From positions 3,684,677-3,748,676 of the forward strand of contig VWZX01001666.1 of assembly GCA_013399015.1 (NCBI GenBank): a stretch of DNA of 64,000 bases. Direction: 5' to 3'. Positions 51,850 through 62,030 of this stretch are shown piece after piece. Below the pieces are notes generated by a model that did not search any database, was not told the origin of the DNA, and saw nothing but the letters and a program-made list of their open reading frames with translations. Numbering within the stretch: position 1 is the stretch's first letter; every line of letters begins with the position of its first letter. The position numbers and the translations under genes were made by a program. The stretch is from Galbula dea. Its lineage: Eukaryota > Chordata > Aves > Piciformes > Galbulidae.

Positions 51850-52260
51850 CACCCACAATCACCTTGAAAAAGGGCCCTGCAGTTTAATTGTATGCTGGAT
51901 AAAAACCTGAGTCTATAGCACCTGTAGGGTGAGAAACTCTTAGTAATTGTTTCATCTTCACCACTGCAGTGATTGCTATCACATCTTCATTCAGTCACCT
52001 CTCATTTAGGATGAAGAGTGCTAGTCTATTCAACCTCTCCACATGCAGAAGCCATTCCATACCTTTGATCACCTCCATTGCCCTTCCTAGGGTTTGCTAA
52101 CAGGCTTTTGGAGATGAGTTGATCAGAACTGAATACAACATCAGAAAGGAACTCAACATGAATTCACACAGGAGCATAGTCATATGAGATATTCTAATGC
52201 TTCCTACAGATGGACAATCAGCATCCCAAGAGCTTAGTAAGCCATTGATGCTCCCAGCAC
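51850..52260 (-). mobile_element. Ancient CR1-type LINE 3' region (antisense on plus strand)
   Basis: 'CCCTGCAGTTTAATTGTATG', then 'CAGTCACCTCTCATTTAGG', 'GAAGCCATTCCATACCTTTG', 'ATCACCTCCATTGCCCTTCC' and 'TTGGAGATGAGTTGATCAG' with 'AACTGAATACAACATC' follow the known order of the CR1 3' region in reverse complement. The usual counterparts are 'TTTCAACCTCTCC', 'GGAAGCTGTTCCATACC', 'TTGTTGCCCTTC' and 'GAGATGGGG.GACCAGAACTG'. It is followed by the 'CATCCCAAGAGCTTAG' part. No open frame is left. The copy is old and the ends are approximate. Confidence 0.7.
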
Positions 52261-52284
52261 AACTGTAAGCTAATGGAGCAACAT

Positions 52285-52525
52285 CACCCCCAATTTTGCA
52301 GAGCAGAAGTGGAAGCCTAGGGAATCAAATGCACTGGTCAATAACTTACCATTCATTTCATCAGTAATGTATTTGTTTGAATAGAGGCAGTTATGTGCAT
52401 AAATACATTTGTAAATTGAAGCCTGGGAGACAAATTTGCTCCAGGTCAGAGAGGCAGCTTGTGGTGGATAAGAGAATTGAAAGCAGGTCTCCCACATCTC
52501 ACATTAGCATCATAATCACTTGCTT
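52285..52525 (-). mobile_element. MIR-type SINE, degenerate, possibly interrupted (antisense)
   Basis: 'TTTTGCAGAGCAGAAGTGG' resembles the 'TTTTACAGATGAGGAAACTG' block. After about 75 unrelated bases the antisense MIR pattern continues with 'GCTCCAGGTCAGAGAGGCAG' (usual 'GCCCAAGGTCACACAGC'), then 'GAATTGAAAGCAGGTCTCCC' (usual 'GAATTGAACCCAGGTCTCC') and 'CATCATAATCACTTGC' (usual 'TGCTCTAACCACTAG'). The high-coordinate part is the convincing one. The low-coordinate part could be a separate fragment, or the element may carry an insertion at about 52325-52400. Confidence 0.65.
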
Positions 52526-53724
52526 TCTCTCATCCTGTGCACTCACTACTGATGGTTAACAAGCTTCATTCACTGTATTTATCTGTCATTTCTGGAATCC
52601 TAATGTGTGTCTAGGTGGAATATAACTAAATCTTCACTTTTTTGAAGATGGAAGGTTGTGTAATGAAGAGTACTAAAACATTCCTAAACTGAGATTTGGG
52701 GTTGGGTAGACTATAGACTCTGCCTGAATATTCATTTCAGTGCATTCCTCCCTCCTATGGAAAAAAGGGTGGGGGGAAGACATCATGTTTATTAGCTTTA
52801 ACATTAGCTGCTCTTGCCAATGGAAAGTACTTAAATTCTCTCTTCCTACAGCTGCCTCTGCTGCAGGCTTCTGAAACAAAGAAACCTGAAATAAGATAAA
52901 AGAGAGGAGAACATAAGGGCTACTAAGTTGCTGCTTTAAAGTCTACTTCTGTATTTAAAAGTTGTAAGGTTTGAAAATGTGCCATTAAACTATACCACAG
53001 GCATCTACTTGAGCAAAGTTCAGCTTGCAGAGTCTCCTTCCTATTGACAACAACACTCCAGAGTCAGGTTTTTTCAATCAGGTTAGGAATTCACTGTTCA
53101 ATTTATCAGGTTTGCTTTTGGCCTGAAAGAGGGGATATAAATTAAAAGCATACCCCAATAAGACACAAGCTTTGATGTCTAATAGGGGTTCTGTGAATTC
53201 ATTATTTTAATATTTTAGATTTATAATCAGAAGGCCAGCAATTTTGCTCCAGCCTACATAATACGTTTTTCATGGTCCCTTTCCCAGCTCCCTCTGACAA
53301 ATGTTTTCTTCAGATTACATTCATTAATACTGGTGATGTTTTGCAAGCCCTAGGGCACTAAGATCAGGGATGATTTGAAACATCATCTTTCCTAGATATT
53401 AAAAATATAGTTCAAAAGAAGTTGAGGGACCTTTGCATCACTTGAAATATTTATCTTTAATAATGTATCAGCATAAATCTGCTGAAAAATTACTTTGAAG
53501 GGTGGCATAACATCTAGCAATGCATAAATGATTAAAAAATAAAAAGCTAAAGAAAAAAGAACCAGTTTAGGAGAAACTGCACAGGATGAGACTTGACACA
53601 GGACATTCAAGAGTTCACATTAAGAAGGAAGCTGCTGTCATCATTTACAAAGGGTTCATCCTTTATTCTCAGCTAGTGCATCAGAGCACTGAAACCCCAC
53701 AACATTCTCTTGGGCAAGGCAATG
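52526..53724. other. Unique DNA, no gene recognised
   Basis: Frames at 52673-52879 and 53392-53610 on the minus strand are anonymous. No repeat family was recognised. Confidence 0.5.
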
Positions 53725-53740
53725 AAAAAAAAAAAAAAAA
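53725..53740. repeat. A16 homopolymer
   Basis: A run of sixteen A bases, the longest homopolymer that I found. It is not preceded by a recognisable retroposed sequence. Confidence 0.95.
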
Positions 53741-54544
53741 TCAGACTTCCTCTAATCTTGAAATGCTTGTCCTGCTTTTGCTCACTAAGCTTACATAGGC
53801 AGAACATGTAAGCCAGCATGATCTGGCTGCTTTTTCACTCTCTTGATAAGAAACAATCAATCAGAAAACTAGCTTAGGTGAGTAGTTAAGCTGAGTTTAC
53901 ACTTGCTTTATATTGCTGGAACAATACAAATCTGTGGGACAGTGCAAAACAACCATCAGACATACCAGAGTCACCAACTGTAAGCAACAAAGCATGGAAT
54001 TTTCACATGAGTTCTTTGATGCCAATTCCATCACACCCTCAGCTCTACCTAGGCCAGTCACCTCTTCATGTGCTCTGTAGCATTTAGGAATGATGTGATG
54101 CCTTAGAGACAGAGTTGCAGAATCAATCCTCAGTTCAAACCTTATTGAAACATTTGCTTCACAATTCTTTTTTTTTTTACTTCACTAAAAAAAACTGCAT
54201 CCCCTTCTGCTTCTTGCAAGCTCTATTACTTTCCAGCAGAGTGAGAAAAGACAAATATCAGAAAAAGCTTTGTAAGGGTCTGCAGAGGCAACTCTGGGAA
54301 TCACAGACTAATGAGGCTGATTAACATACCAGAAAATTCATTTGCCTGTTAATTAGCATAAAATATAATAGAAGCTAGAACAGGTGGGTGCATGAATAAC
54401 TAGCATACAGGGGCAGAATCAACAGCAATTTTATAATTCATGAAACAGAGATTTAAAGGACACAGTCAGAAAAGTGTTTCAGTGGGCATAATGCAGCACA
54501 TCTTCAAAATAAAACCAAACCCAACCACATACTCCAAATAAGAT
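53741..54544. other. Unique DNA, nothing recognised
   Basis: It contains an 11-base T run at 54168-54178. No gene or repeat family was recognised. Confidence 0.5.
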
Positions 54545-54760
54545 CCTTCAAGAAACAGCTCTGAGGAGTAATTAAGGTGGCACAAGATAAGAGGGAAGAG
54601 CTTTCAGATATTAATAACAGTTTGGAAGACAGGAAACAACAGGTTAGGACAAATGGTTCATTCTCAGAAGGTGGGGAATACGCCAGCACTGGTACCTCAA
54701 AAATCAATGCTGGGACCATTGTTGTTCAATAAAGCAGTGAATGATGTGGAAAAGTAAAAG
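54545..54760 (+). mobile_element. Ancient CR1-type LINE fragment: fossil reverse transcriptase
   Basis: The plus strand carries 'TTAATAACAGTTTGGAAGAC' and 'AGGAAACAACAGGTTAGGAC', the usual CR1 sequence before the reverse-transcriptase substrate-binding motif. Codons 54689-54730 then read LVPQKSMLGPLLFN, which aligns with the 'GVPQGSVLGPVLFN' motif of CR1-clade reverse transcriptases. The following frame (KAVNDVEK, then a stop) fits the 'IFINDLEK' segment. Key glycines are lost and a stop follows, so it is dead. The right end may extend toward 54950, where the similarity fades. Confidence 0.8.
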
Positions 54761-54989
54761 ACTAGTGAAGTCTGACCAAGGCTGACATTGGCCTTGTTAG
54801 CTCTCCATGGTAAATTAGAGAAAAATAAACTTGGTACAGGAAGCTGAGGGCATTGAAACAGTTGGCAAGCAGCTTATAAGTGTTGAGAACAGGAGCTAGG
54901 GGAAAGAAGCAAAGACAGGGAGAGAACAGTGAACAGGAGTGGAAATGTTCTCAGTCCATCCTCTGCCTTAAGGGGGCCAGTTGTAAGAT
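54761..54989. other. Unassigned DNA between two opposed CR1 pieces
   Basis: This may include the eroded downstream part of the plus-strand CR1 piece and the eroded 3' end of the minus-strand one. No clear match to either was seen. Confidence 0.4.
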
Positions 54990-56560
54990 GTTACATCATC
55001 CTTGACAACTGTGGTGGGAAAGCCTCCTATGATACAGTTTCTATGGCATTAGGAAAGCACATTATTCAAGTGATTCAGTCTCCTTGCTGTTAGGAACTTA
55101 TACCTTAACCTCTCTTGCTGCAGTTCATGCCTATTGCCTGCATGCAGGGACCACATTCCTCCCTTGCTCTTTTGCCAAAAGCTCTCACACCTTCAAAGTC
55201 TGTTGTCATAATCCCACATTTATCATGAAATGAGATACTCTAGGCCAGCAACAGTTCTCCAGTGTGTCCTCCCTAAAGCTGAGCAGAGCAAAAAGATTAT
55301 GTCACATGACATACAAACTTCCTTTTGCTTCTACTTCTCACTATGAAGTTTGTCCTTGTGTAAGAGCAAGACATTGTTGACTCATGTTCAGGTTGTTATC
55401 ACTACACTTGCAGTCTCTTTCCTGAAGGACTGTTGCTTAATCAGTTGTTTCCCATCCTGTATTTGTGTAGGTGATTATCACTGCCTAACTGAATATCCCT
55501 ATTGATTTACAGGTTTTTATTAGAAACCATTTCATCAGTTCACTGAGATAATTTGGAGTTCCAGCTCTGTCCTCCAGAGGATTTGCACTGCCTCCCAGCT
55601 TCCTGTCAACACCAACTTCAGAACATTGGTAAAGTCCTTAACAAACTCTGAACAGAAAGACCCTAAACAAATCTGGCTAGGACTTCATGTTTCATTTTAG
55701 ACAACACCCACAAAGACTTACTGCCAGATTTGACTATCAACCAATTTCATTTCTTCTCTTCCTGAAGACAATGTTTATGTAAGGAAGAGATGTATTTCCT
55801 GCTTCTCTCCTATCCATGTGGGTGGTTAGCTTATCACACAAAGACATTGGATTTCTTTGATTATGTTTTTTTCCTGCTAAGTCCTTTTGGTTGTTAAATA
55901 GCTTTTTATCTTCAAGGTGAATGTACTACAACTTGTTCCATAAGCTGTTCCAGAATTTTCCTGGATCTTAAATAAAGGCTTCTTTTTCCCTTTTATAAAT
56001 AAAACTCTTTTCTAGTTTTTCAGTGCTTCCTTGCTGTGATATCAATGTTATGATTATCTTCAATATCTTAAACACAAATACTACTATGCTCAAGTTCTTT
56101 AAATATCCCAGGATGATGCTGGCCAGCCCTATCCTTCTGAAAACATCTAACTTCTCTAAAATCTCTCTAACTGGTTCTTTCTCATTGTAGCCTTGACTCT
56201 TTCCCCCTTTTACAATTGGTACCAATTATGGTGTAAGTTCCTCCCACCAATCTTTTCTGCAAAGACTGATGTAAAAAGGATCCCACATCTGCCCAAGCCT
56301 TCTTAACCTCTTCTCATAGTAGCTTTCCTGAACAAGAAAGGAAGGAAAAAGAAACCCTATTTAATTGGTATTTCTCTTGCCAGTTACATATACATGGTAT
56401 TATTGACTATTACTGCTGATGTCTTATGCCAGGTGTCTCCTAGCCTTGGCTTTTTTGAATTGATCCCTGTGTTCCCATTGTGCTCTGTTAGAGTCATCCT
56501 TCAGTATCCAATCTAACTTGCATGTTTGATGTGTGCATGTGCATGTTAGAGGTCAACAGT
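54990..56560 (-). mobile_element. Ancient CR1-type LINE, about 1.6 kb, reverse-transcriptase and 3' region (antisense)
   Basis: On the plus strand the blocks appear in the order expected for a reversed CR1. First come the 3' part ('CAACAGTTCTCCAGTGTGTC', 'GAGCAGAGCAAAAAGATTAT', 'GTTGACTCATGTTCAGGTTG') and 'CAGTTGTTTCCCATCCTGTA' with 'TTTGTGTAGG'. Next is the antisense of the substrate-binding region (around 55620-55700, with 'CTCTGAACAGAAAGACCC'). Last are 'TTCCATAAGCTGTTCCAGAA' with 'TTTTCCTGGATC', the 'CTTTTATAAAT' block and the 'AAGACTGATGTAAAAAGGAT' part of the N-terminal reverse-transcriptase region. It is riddled with stops in every frame. This is the longest mobile-element piece in the window. 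The high-coordinate end could extend toward about 56700. Confidence 0.7.
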
Positions 56561-57139
56561 GGCCTCATCATTTACCAAACATGGCTTTTTGATACTGTTG
56601 CTATTATGCTTTGTCACTGCTGGGGTTTTTCTGCCTGCATCATTAGTTACCACCTCTTGGAATGTACTTCTCTGCATTTAAGTTTACTTTTCAAAAGAAA
56701 CAAATCTTTTTTCTTGCTCTTCTTCTTCCTTCCCTTCCTAAGTCCATGCTGGATATTTTTGTGGTGGTTGTCATTCAAGCCACTCTCCACTTCCACATAT
56801 TTCAAACAGTAATTTTATAACTGTTCTTTACTTCTTCCATTCCTTTTCCCAATTTCTGAATCAAAAGTTTAACACAAGTGCAAGAATGAGGGAACAAAGG
56901 AAATCCTGCACTTGTGTCAATCTTTTGATCAGTGATTTGTTGAAGTTATAGTAAAGAGCCAACTCAGATGACACATGGGCAAATGGAATGGGACAGTCAG
57001 CATCATTTCCAGGAAAGTCATGCTCCAGAAATGCACTGGAGTTCTCTGAAAGAGCTAAAAAGCACATGGAAAAGTGTAATCCAGAGGAAACCTTTCCCCA
57101 CCCTCCTCCTCTTTCCAAGGTTCAAGAAGTGTGGCTCTT
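56561..57139. other. Unassigned DNA between CR1 pieces
   Basis: It includes a pyrimidine-rich tract (about 56703-56745) and possibly the eroded 5' part of the minus-strand CR1. The frames at 56522-56812 and 56861-57118 have no recognisable product. Confidence 0.4.
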
Positions 57140-57405
57140 AAACTAAGCACTCCTGGGATAAAAATGAAGATCCTCTCAAGGATTTCAAGTATTAATTACT
57201 AGTTAAGGGATATAAAACTATCACTAAAACTAAATGGTCAGTTTTCACATTCAGGAAGGTTTCCAGTGATGATGATCTGTGCTGTAGCTTGTGCTTCTCA
57301 ACACCTTTGTGAATGAGGTGGCTAAGTTTTCTGATTATTCAAACTTACTAACTTCACTTGCAAGCTGACTGTGAAGAGCTGCAGGAGATATCATGTCTCT
57401 AAGTG
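57140..57405 (+). mobile_element. Ancient CR1-type LINE fragment: fossil reverse transcriptase with broken catalytic box
   Basis: 'CTCTCAAGGATTTCAAGTAT', 'TAATTACTAGTTAAGGG' and 'AAATGGTCAGTTTTCACATT' follow the CR1 sequence leading into the substrate-binding motif. The motif itself is broken by stops but leaves SVL and then NTFVNEV. Codons 57318-57350 read VAKFSDYSNLL, matching the 'VAKFADDTKLL' region, so the catalytic aspartate pair (FADD-type box) has become FSDY at 57327-57338. ADCEELQE follows at about 57364-57387, as in intact elements. The copy is dead, and its source subfamily looks like that of the copy at 54.6 kb. Confidence 0.8.
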
Positions 57406-57817
57406 AGCAGGTAATAACACATTAAATAAAATCCACTGTCAATAACTACAAAGCAAAGAACAGGAGAGGGAAATAACCACACAATGTAGACACAACAATG
57501 TGTTCCAAATCAGCAATTACTCCTTGCAAAGATGGCTTGCCCTCACCCCAAAAAAAACATCTTCTTCATGCTCAGAAAGCAGATTAAAAGCAAAAAACCC
57601 AAACCATAGACCACTGGGGACTAATAGAAGAGGAAAAATGAACAAAACAGAGAGCATCCTTCCATAACTCTGTTACACAACATACAGCTCACTTCACCTC
57701 ATCCCTCCCAAAAAAATAAGGATAACAATTATTCACACTGTCTTATAACCCAGTAACTAGGGACATCATCTTTAATTATCAAGAAGGAGGTTTAAAGCTT
57801 CTGAAAATGAAGAACTG
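57406..57817. other. Unique DNA, nothing recognised
   Basis: The left edge may hold a little more eroded CR1. No other feature was seen. Confidence 0.45.
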
Positions 57818-57848
57818 TTTAATTTAATTAATAATTTAATTTAATTAT
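57818..57848. repeat. AT-rich tandem duplication (AATTTAATTAAT type)
   Basis: Two near-identical TTTAATTTAATTA-like units in tandem, all A and T, with partial self-complementarity. Confidence 0.85.
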
Positions 57849-58457
57849 GGAACAAACTCCTTAATTCATAGAAGAAATCTCTATAAAACAATGGGATACA
57901 ACAATAGGCAACAACCTTTGGCTCAAAAAAATCTTTAAAGTCTGGAGTGCCACTGAAGGGAACATCACTTTTCTAATATTCTTTCCCTCAGTATCCACCA
58001 CTGGCCATTCTTAGGGTAGAATAACAGGTAGATGTTAGTGTGAGGCAGTGCAGGTGCCTTTAAATAACTGAAAATATATGCTCTTAGCCTGTTCCTAATT
58101 TCACAGGAACAGAAGTAATGTAGATTGGCAGTACTGCACATTATACTTCACAGCCAAAATAGAAAAGTCTATTCATTTTCTTTTCTATTATTAGGAAAAG
58201 CAAAAATAGGGGCATAAAGAGGGGATGGGTATGAAGTCAGTAATTTAGGCCCAAAGGAACAGGCAGAAACGTAGAAGTGTGAAAGCTAAAATTTGGGCCA
58301 GTGTCATAAATGGGGTGAAGAAAATAGAAGGCAAGGCTGCCTCATGCATAGTTATCCTAATGTAACACAGGCAAAAAGTGTTAAGGTGGTGGGATAAGAG
58401 TGGCAAGAGCAGGAGATGAAGCCTGTGAGGTGAGGACAAAAGGAAGACAAGGAAGGA
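57849..58457. other. Unique DNA, no gene recognised
   Basis: Purine-rich on the plus strand from about 58400 onward. The minus-strand frames at 58245-58573 are P-, S- and L-rich translations of this composition and are not called genes. Confidence 0.5.
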
Positions 58458-58478
58458 GGGTGGGTACAAGGGATGGGG
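58458..58478 (+). other. Canonical G-quadruplex motif
   Basis: Four G-runs on the plus strand: GGG (58458-58460), GGG (58462-58464), GGG (58470-58472) and GGGG (58475-58478), with loops of 1, 5 and 2 bases. This meets the usual G3+N1-7 pattern. It lies in a G- and A-rich stretch with no nearby gene start recognised. Folding and any role are inference. Confidence 0.8.
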
Positions 58479-60953
58479 TGAGAGTCACAGCTGAGTGGCA
58501 GGGGAGCCATTGCAGCTAGTACTGTACACACATAACAAGAAAAATCTCTTGCTAGCTTCCTAGGTTTGTACAAATTTTACAGAAACATGAGGCTCCCAGT
58601 GGATGAAAAAGTGCTACATTGCCATCTAGAGCAGAAAAAAGGAAAACAGAGGAAAATGTGAGGTGAACACAGCTGCTTTGGAATAAATAAAAAAAATACA
58701 AACCCCTTCAAACAGAGAAGCATTCAGAACCTCTTCAGCCAGGAAATCCTCAGGAGCAATAAGGATGCTTTATGTCAAACCCTCAGGTGAAAGGAAATCC
58801 CCAGCCAGTACAAGAGAGGAGAAGAGTTTTGGCACCATGTGGCCTGCAGATGAGCCTCAGACTAATAGATTAGAGAGAAAAATAGCTACAGGAAGAAAAT
58901 ACTTGATTTGACAAGACAAATCTCACAAGTGACCTTGTCTGGTACCCTCTTTTTTAAGGGGCCAGATGCTTCAAAGGAAGGCCCAGGAAACATTGCAAAG
59001 AAAAACTACCCACTGAGGGTTTTTGGGTGGGGTTTTTTTTGGCTCTTACATAGCAGAATAAGAGTTTATTCAATTTCTATATCAATTTTCATGCTCTTGA
59101 TAAAACATGTGCATTCTCCCTGCAGGAATATAAATGCAAGTGTTCATCAGTAAAACTGAAGACAAGTATACTTTCCCTCTAAACAATTATAAGAAGCACA
59201 TAAGGAAAATGCTTCAAGGTATTCCTCACAAAGTCAACAGGTTTACAAATTAAATTAACTTCCCAGCTTGTGAATTTAAAGGGATGTATAAAATCCAAGC
59301 TGGAACAGTGTTTGAGTACTCAAACAGCCAAACTGTCCTCTGAACTGCACTACTGCTGGCCAACGTCTTACAGCTGTGGTAGAAGTGCAACTGTTGGAAT
59401 GAAGGTTGGTACCCAGCTGACCTGGTCAGTAAATCCCCAGAGCAGCAAAACACACACTTAGTGGTAAGCTCACAAGCAGGGGGGTGACAGAGGGGAGAGA
59501 AAGGCATTCTGGCTGCTGCAGGGAAGTGGTGCTGCCCCTTGAGAGCCTTTCCTTGCATCTTCCTGCCACACACAGCAGGAGAAGAGTTCACCACCTCCAG
59601 CATTCAAACCAGCTTCCTCACTACCACCACTGCAAATATTCATACCGTCCAACCCTGTGGATAATGACTGCCTCCATCTTCCACAGCAGAAGCCAGGGCT
59701 CCCCATGTCCCAGGCTCACCTACAGCACTCTTACAGATGAAGGTGTGGTGGTACAAGCACCAGTTTGCAGCACACCACAAGGCACAGCAATACCTTCAGG
59801 TTTTTAAAGCATCAGTATCCGTGACAGTCCATGCAACAGCCAATTTGCAGCCTGACAGGGCACCCAGTAGCTTCCAACTGTTACACTCTCTTCCCTGCAC
59901 AACCTCCACAAATCTGGTAAGTCACAACAGCCAGAAATGTTTGCTTAGGACTGAGCAAGAGTAAAATTGAATTACCTCTTGTTATTAGAGAAATTTGTCC
60001 CAGAGGAAGGTGTCAAAACCACTGAAGCAAGAAAGTGAGAGAGCATTTTATGGCTTACTGCATTATGAATGGTCTATGAATACACAGACAAAGTAGTCTC
60101 CAAAGCTACCAGACTCCAGCTATGGGCTCCATGTTTGATTAAAAGATTATAAATGGTCAGACACATACTCCTGTTCTGTTCCTCAACAGTTTATGACTCC
60201 TTTTTATTTTACAGTACTCAGTGGCAAAGCTTGCCCAGTCCAGGCATGCACTGAGGCTCCAATTGTTTACCTTAGTTGATTCAAGCTGACATGTTTGAAA
60301 ATTATTATATCCATTTGTTCTGCTAGATGTTTTGCCTCCCTTGCTTATACTTCTTAATTTCTCTCTTCTCCTATTATTGGTCTGATGACTAAAGGCTTTA
60401 ATTTATTCACCATACAATGCTTTTACACACATTCTCTGTCATTCATTACACATTGTCTCTGTTGTCTCCCAGTATCTCTAGGGTGTAGTAAGAAGAATTG
60501 AGAATATAAAAAGTTACACTATATATTACTTCATATGCCTGCCTCAGACTCTAGCTACTGAACTTCTATGCACTTTAACAGAGCAGACTTTTCCCTACTG
60601 AAATTATTCAATCATGAAAGTTTAATGGTAGGTGTGAGCCTACACAGTATCAAAGTGCAAAATCAGGAAAGTTAGCAGACACAGGAAAATGTAATCAAGA
60701 CACATCTTAGTGCTCAATAAATCTGTGGAGAAAATGATCAGAATAAGCAAGATAATCTCTGTCTTCATTTTCTAGCCTGTGTCTTCCTGCTCCAAGCCTG
60801 ATTTTTGTTCACACTTTCATATGTGGGGTTTTATTAGCAGCATCCTCACACAGGTACAGTTTAATTTTGAGAGAGAAAATGTGTCCACATCAGTACATCA
60901 CTTAATAATTAAAAGTTCACACTGATATGTCCTCACTTCTAGGCATACAGGAA
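58479..60953. other. Unique DNA, no gene recognised
   Basis: Overlapping frames at 59250-59964 on both strands (up to 117 codons, minus, 59250-59603) shadow one another and match nothing known. The block is somewhat richer in GC than its surroundings but has no CpG cluster. No repeat family was recognised. Confidence 0.5.
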
Positions 60954-61145
60954 GAATCAGAGAATCATTAAGGTTGGAAAAGACCTCTGAGATCATCAAG
61001 CCCAACTGCTGACCCAACATCACCATGCCACTGAACTATGTTACAAAACACCACATCTACATGTTTTTTGAACATGTCCAGAGATGGTGACTCCACCACT
61101 GCCCTGGGCAGCCTGGGCCATTGCCCAACCAACCTTTCAGTATAT
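60954..61145 (-). mobile_element. CR1 LINE 3' end, 5'-truncated copy (antisense)
   Basis: The plus strand begins 'GAATCAGAGAATCATTAAGG', a degraded terminal octamer repeat, and continues 'TTGGAAAAGACCTCTGAGAT' with 'CATCAAGCCCAAC', the avian CR1 3' block in reverse complement. Next come 'CACCACATCTACATGTTTTT', 'TCCAGAGATGGTGACTCCAC' and 'CACTGCCCTGGGCAGCCTGG', all in canonical order, ending near 'CCAACCAACCTTTCAGTATA'. About 190 bp survive. The overlapping minus-strand frame at 60968-61168 is the translated repeat and not a gene. Confidence 0.93.
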
Positions 61146-62011
61146 CCATTACACAGTAGAAAGAACATCCATTACCTGGATAAGAAAAGGCATTGAAGAC
61201 CTTTTCTGCCTCAAAAATCTCAGACTCCTTATCAGGATCTCAGTGGGCTCCTTTTTAATCCATTTCAATTACTCTTAAGCAAAGTTCTCTGCAGGTTACT
61301 AAATAGTCAGATGCTGTCTTAACAACTCTGTCTGGTGGATTTTGCTGCCATGACTAGAAGACTCACAGTATGGCCTTCCCCACCAAAGCCAATATCTTTA
61401 CACACTTGCCTTTGAAAAACAAGCCTGGAGAGAGATCCTAATTTTATATCTGCAGATTTCCATGCTGCAGTAGGGGAACAGCCAGCAGGTGTCCTCTGCA
61501 GACATGTTCCAATGGAATCACTAAAAGGAAACATAGCTTGTTGAGATTCAATATTTAATGGTCTGAAACAAAAATAACACACAGAAGTTGTACTAAACCT
61601 AAAAAAGAAGTTTCTATATGGAGTAAGGAAGCAACAAGTCAAAGCTGACAGAGGCAAACTCTAAAAGCAGATTCCCTGACTGCAATTTGCCTGTGACAAG
61701 TGCTGGTAAAATCACTCCTTCAGATCAATTCTGCATTAACCAGCAACACCTGGTTTGTGAGGAACATCTGCAGCTCTCATGCTTCAGCCACCTCTTACAA
61801 TTTGACAATAATATCAGAGAACAAATGTTTGGAGAAGGACCTGGGAAGCAATGGAAGGCTAATTAAACCAACTTACTCTCTGAAGTTATGATTAAGATAC
61901 AAGCATAAGCATCCTTGTACCCTTAAGGACAAATTAGGAACAAGGGCACCAATAAAGGGACTACACAGACATGCTACAGTCAGAATAATATGCAAGCAGT
62001 ATATATAAATA
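61146..62011. other. Unique DNA, no gene recognised
   Basis: A 112-codon minus-strand frame (61319-61657) has no recognisable product. No repeat family was recognised. Confidence 0.5.
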
Positions 62012-62030
62012 CAATAATAATAATAATAAT
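62012..62030. repeat. (AAT)6 microsatellite
   Basis: About six perfect AAT units. Confidence 0.95.

Noticed and set aside
60968..61168. 66-codon minus-strand frame
   Set aside because: It is the translated CR1 3' region, not a gene.
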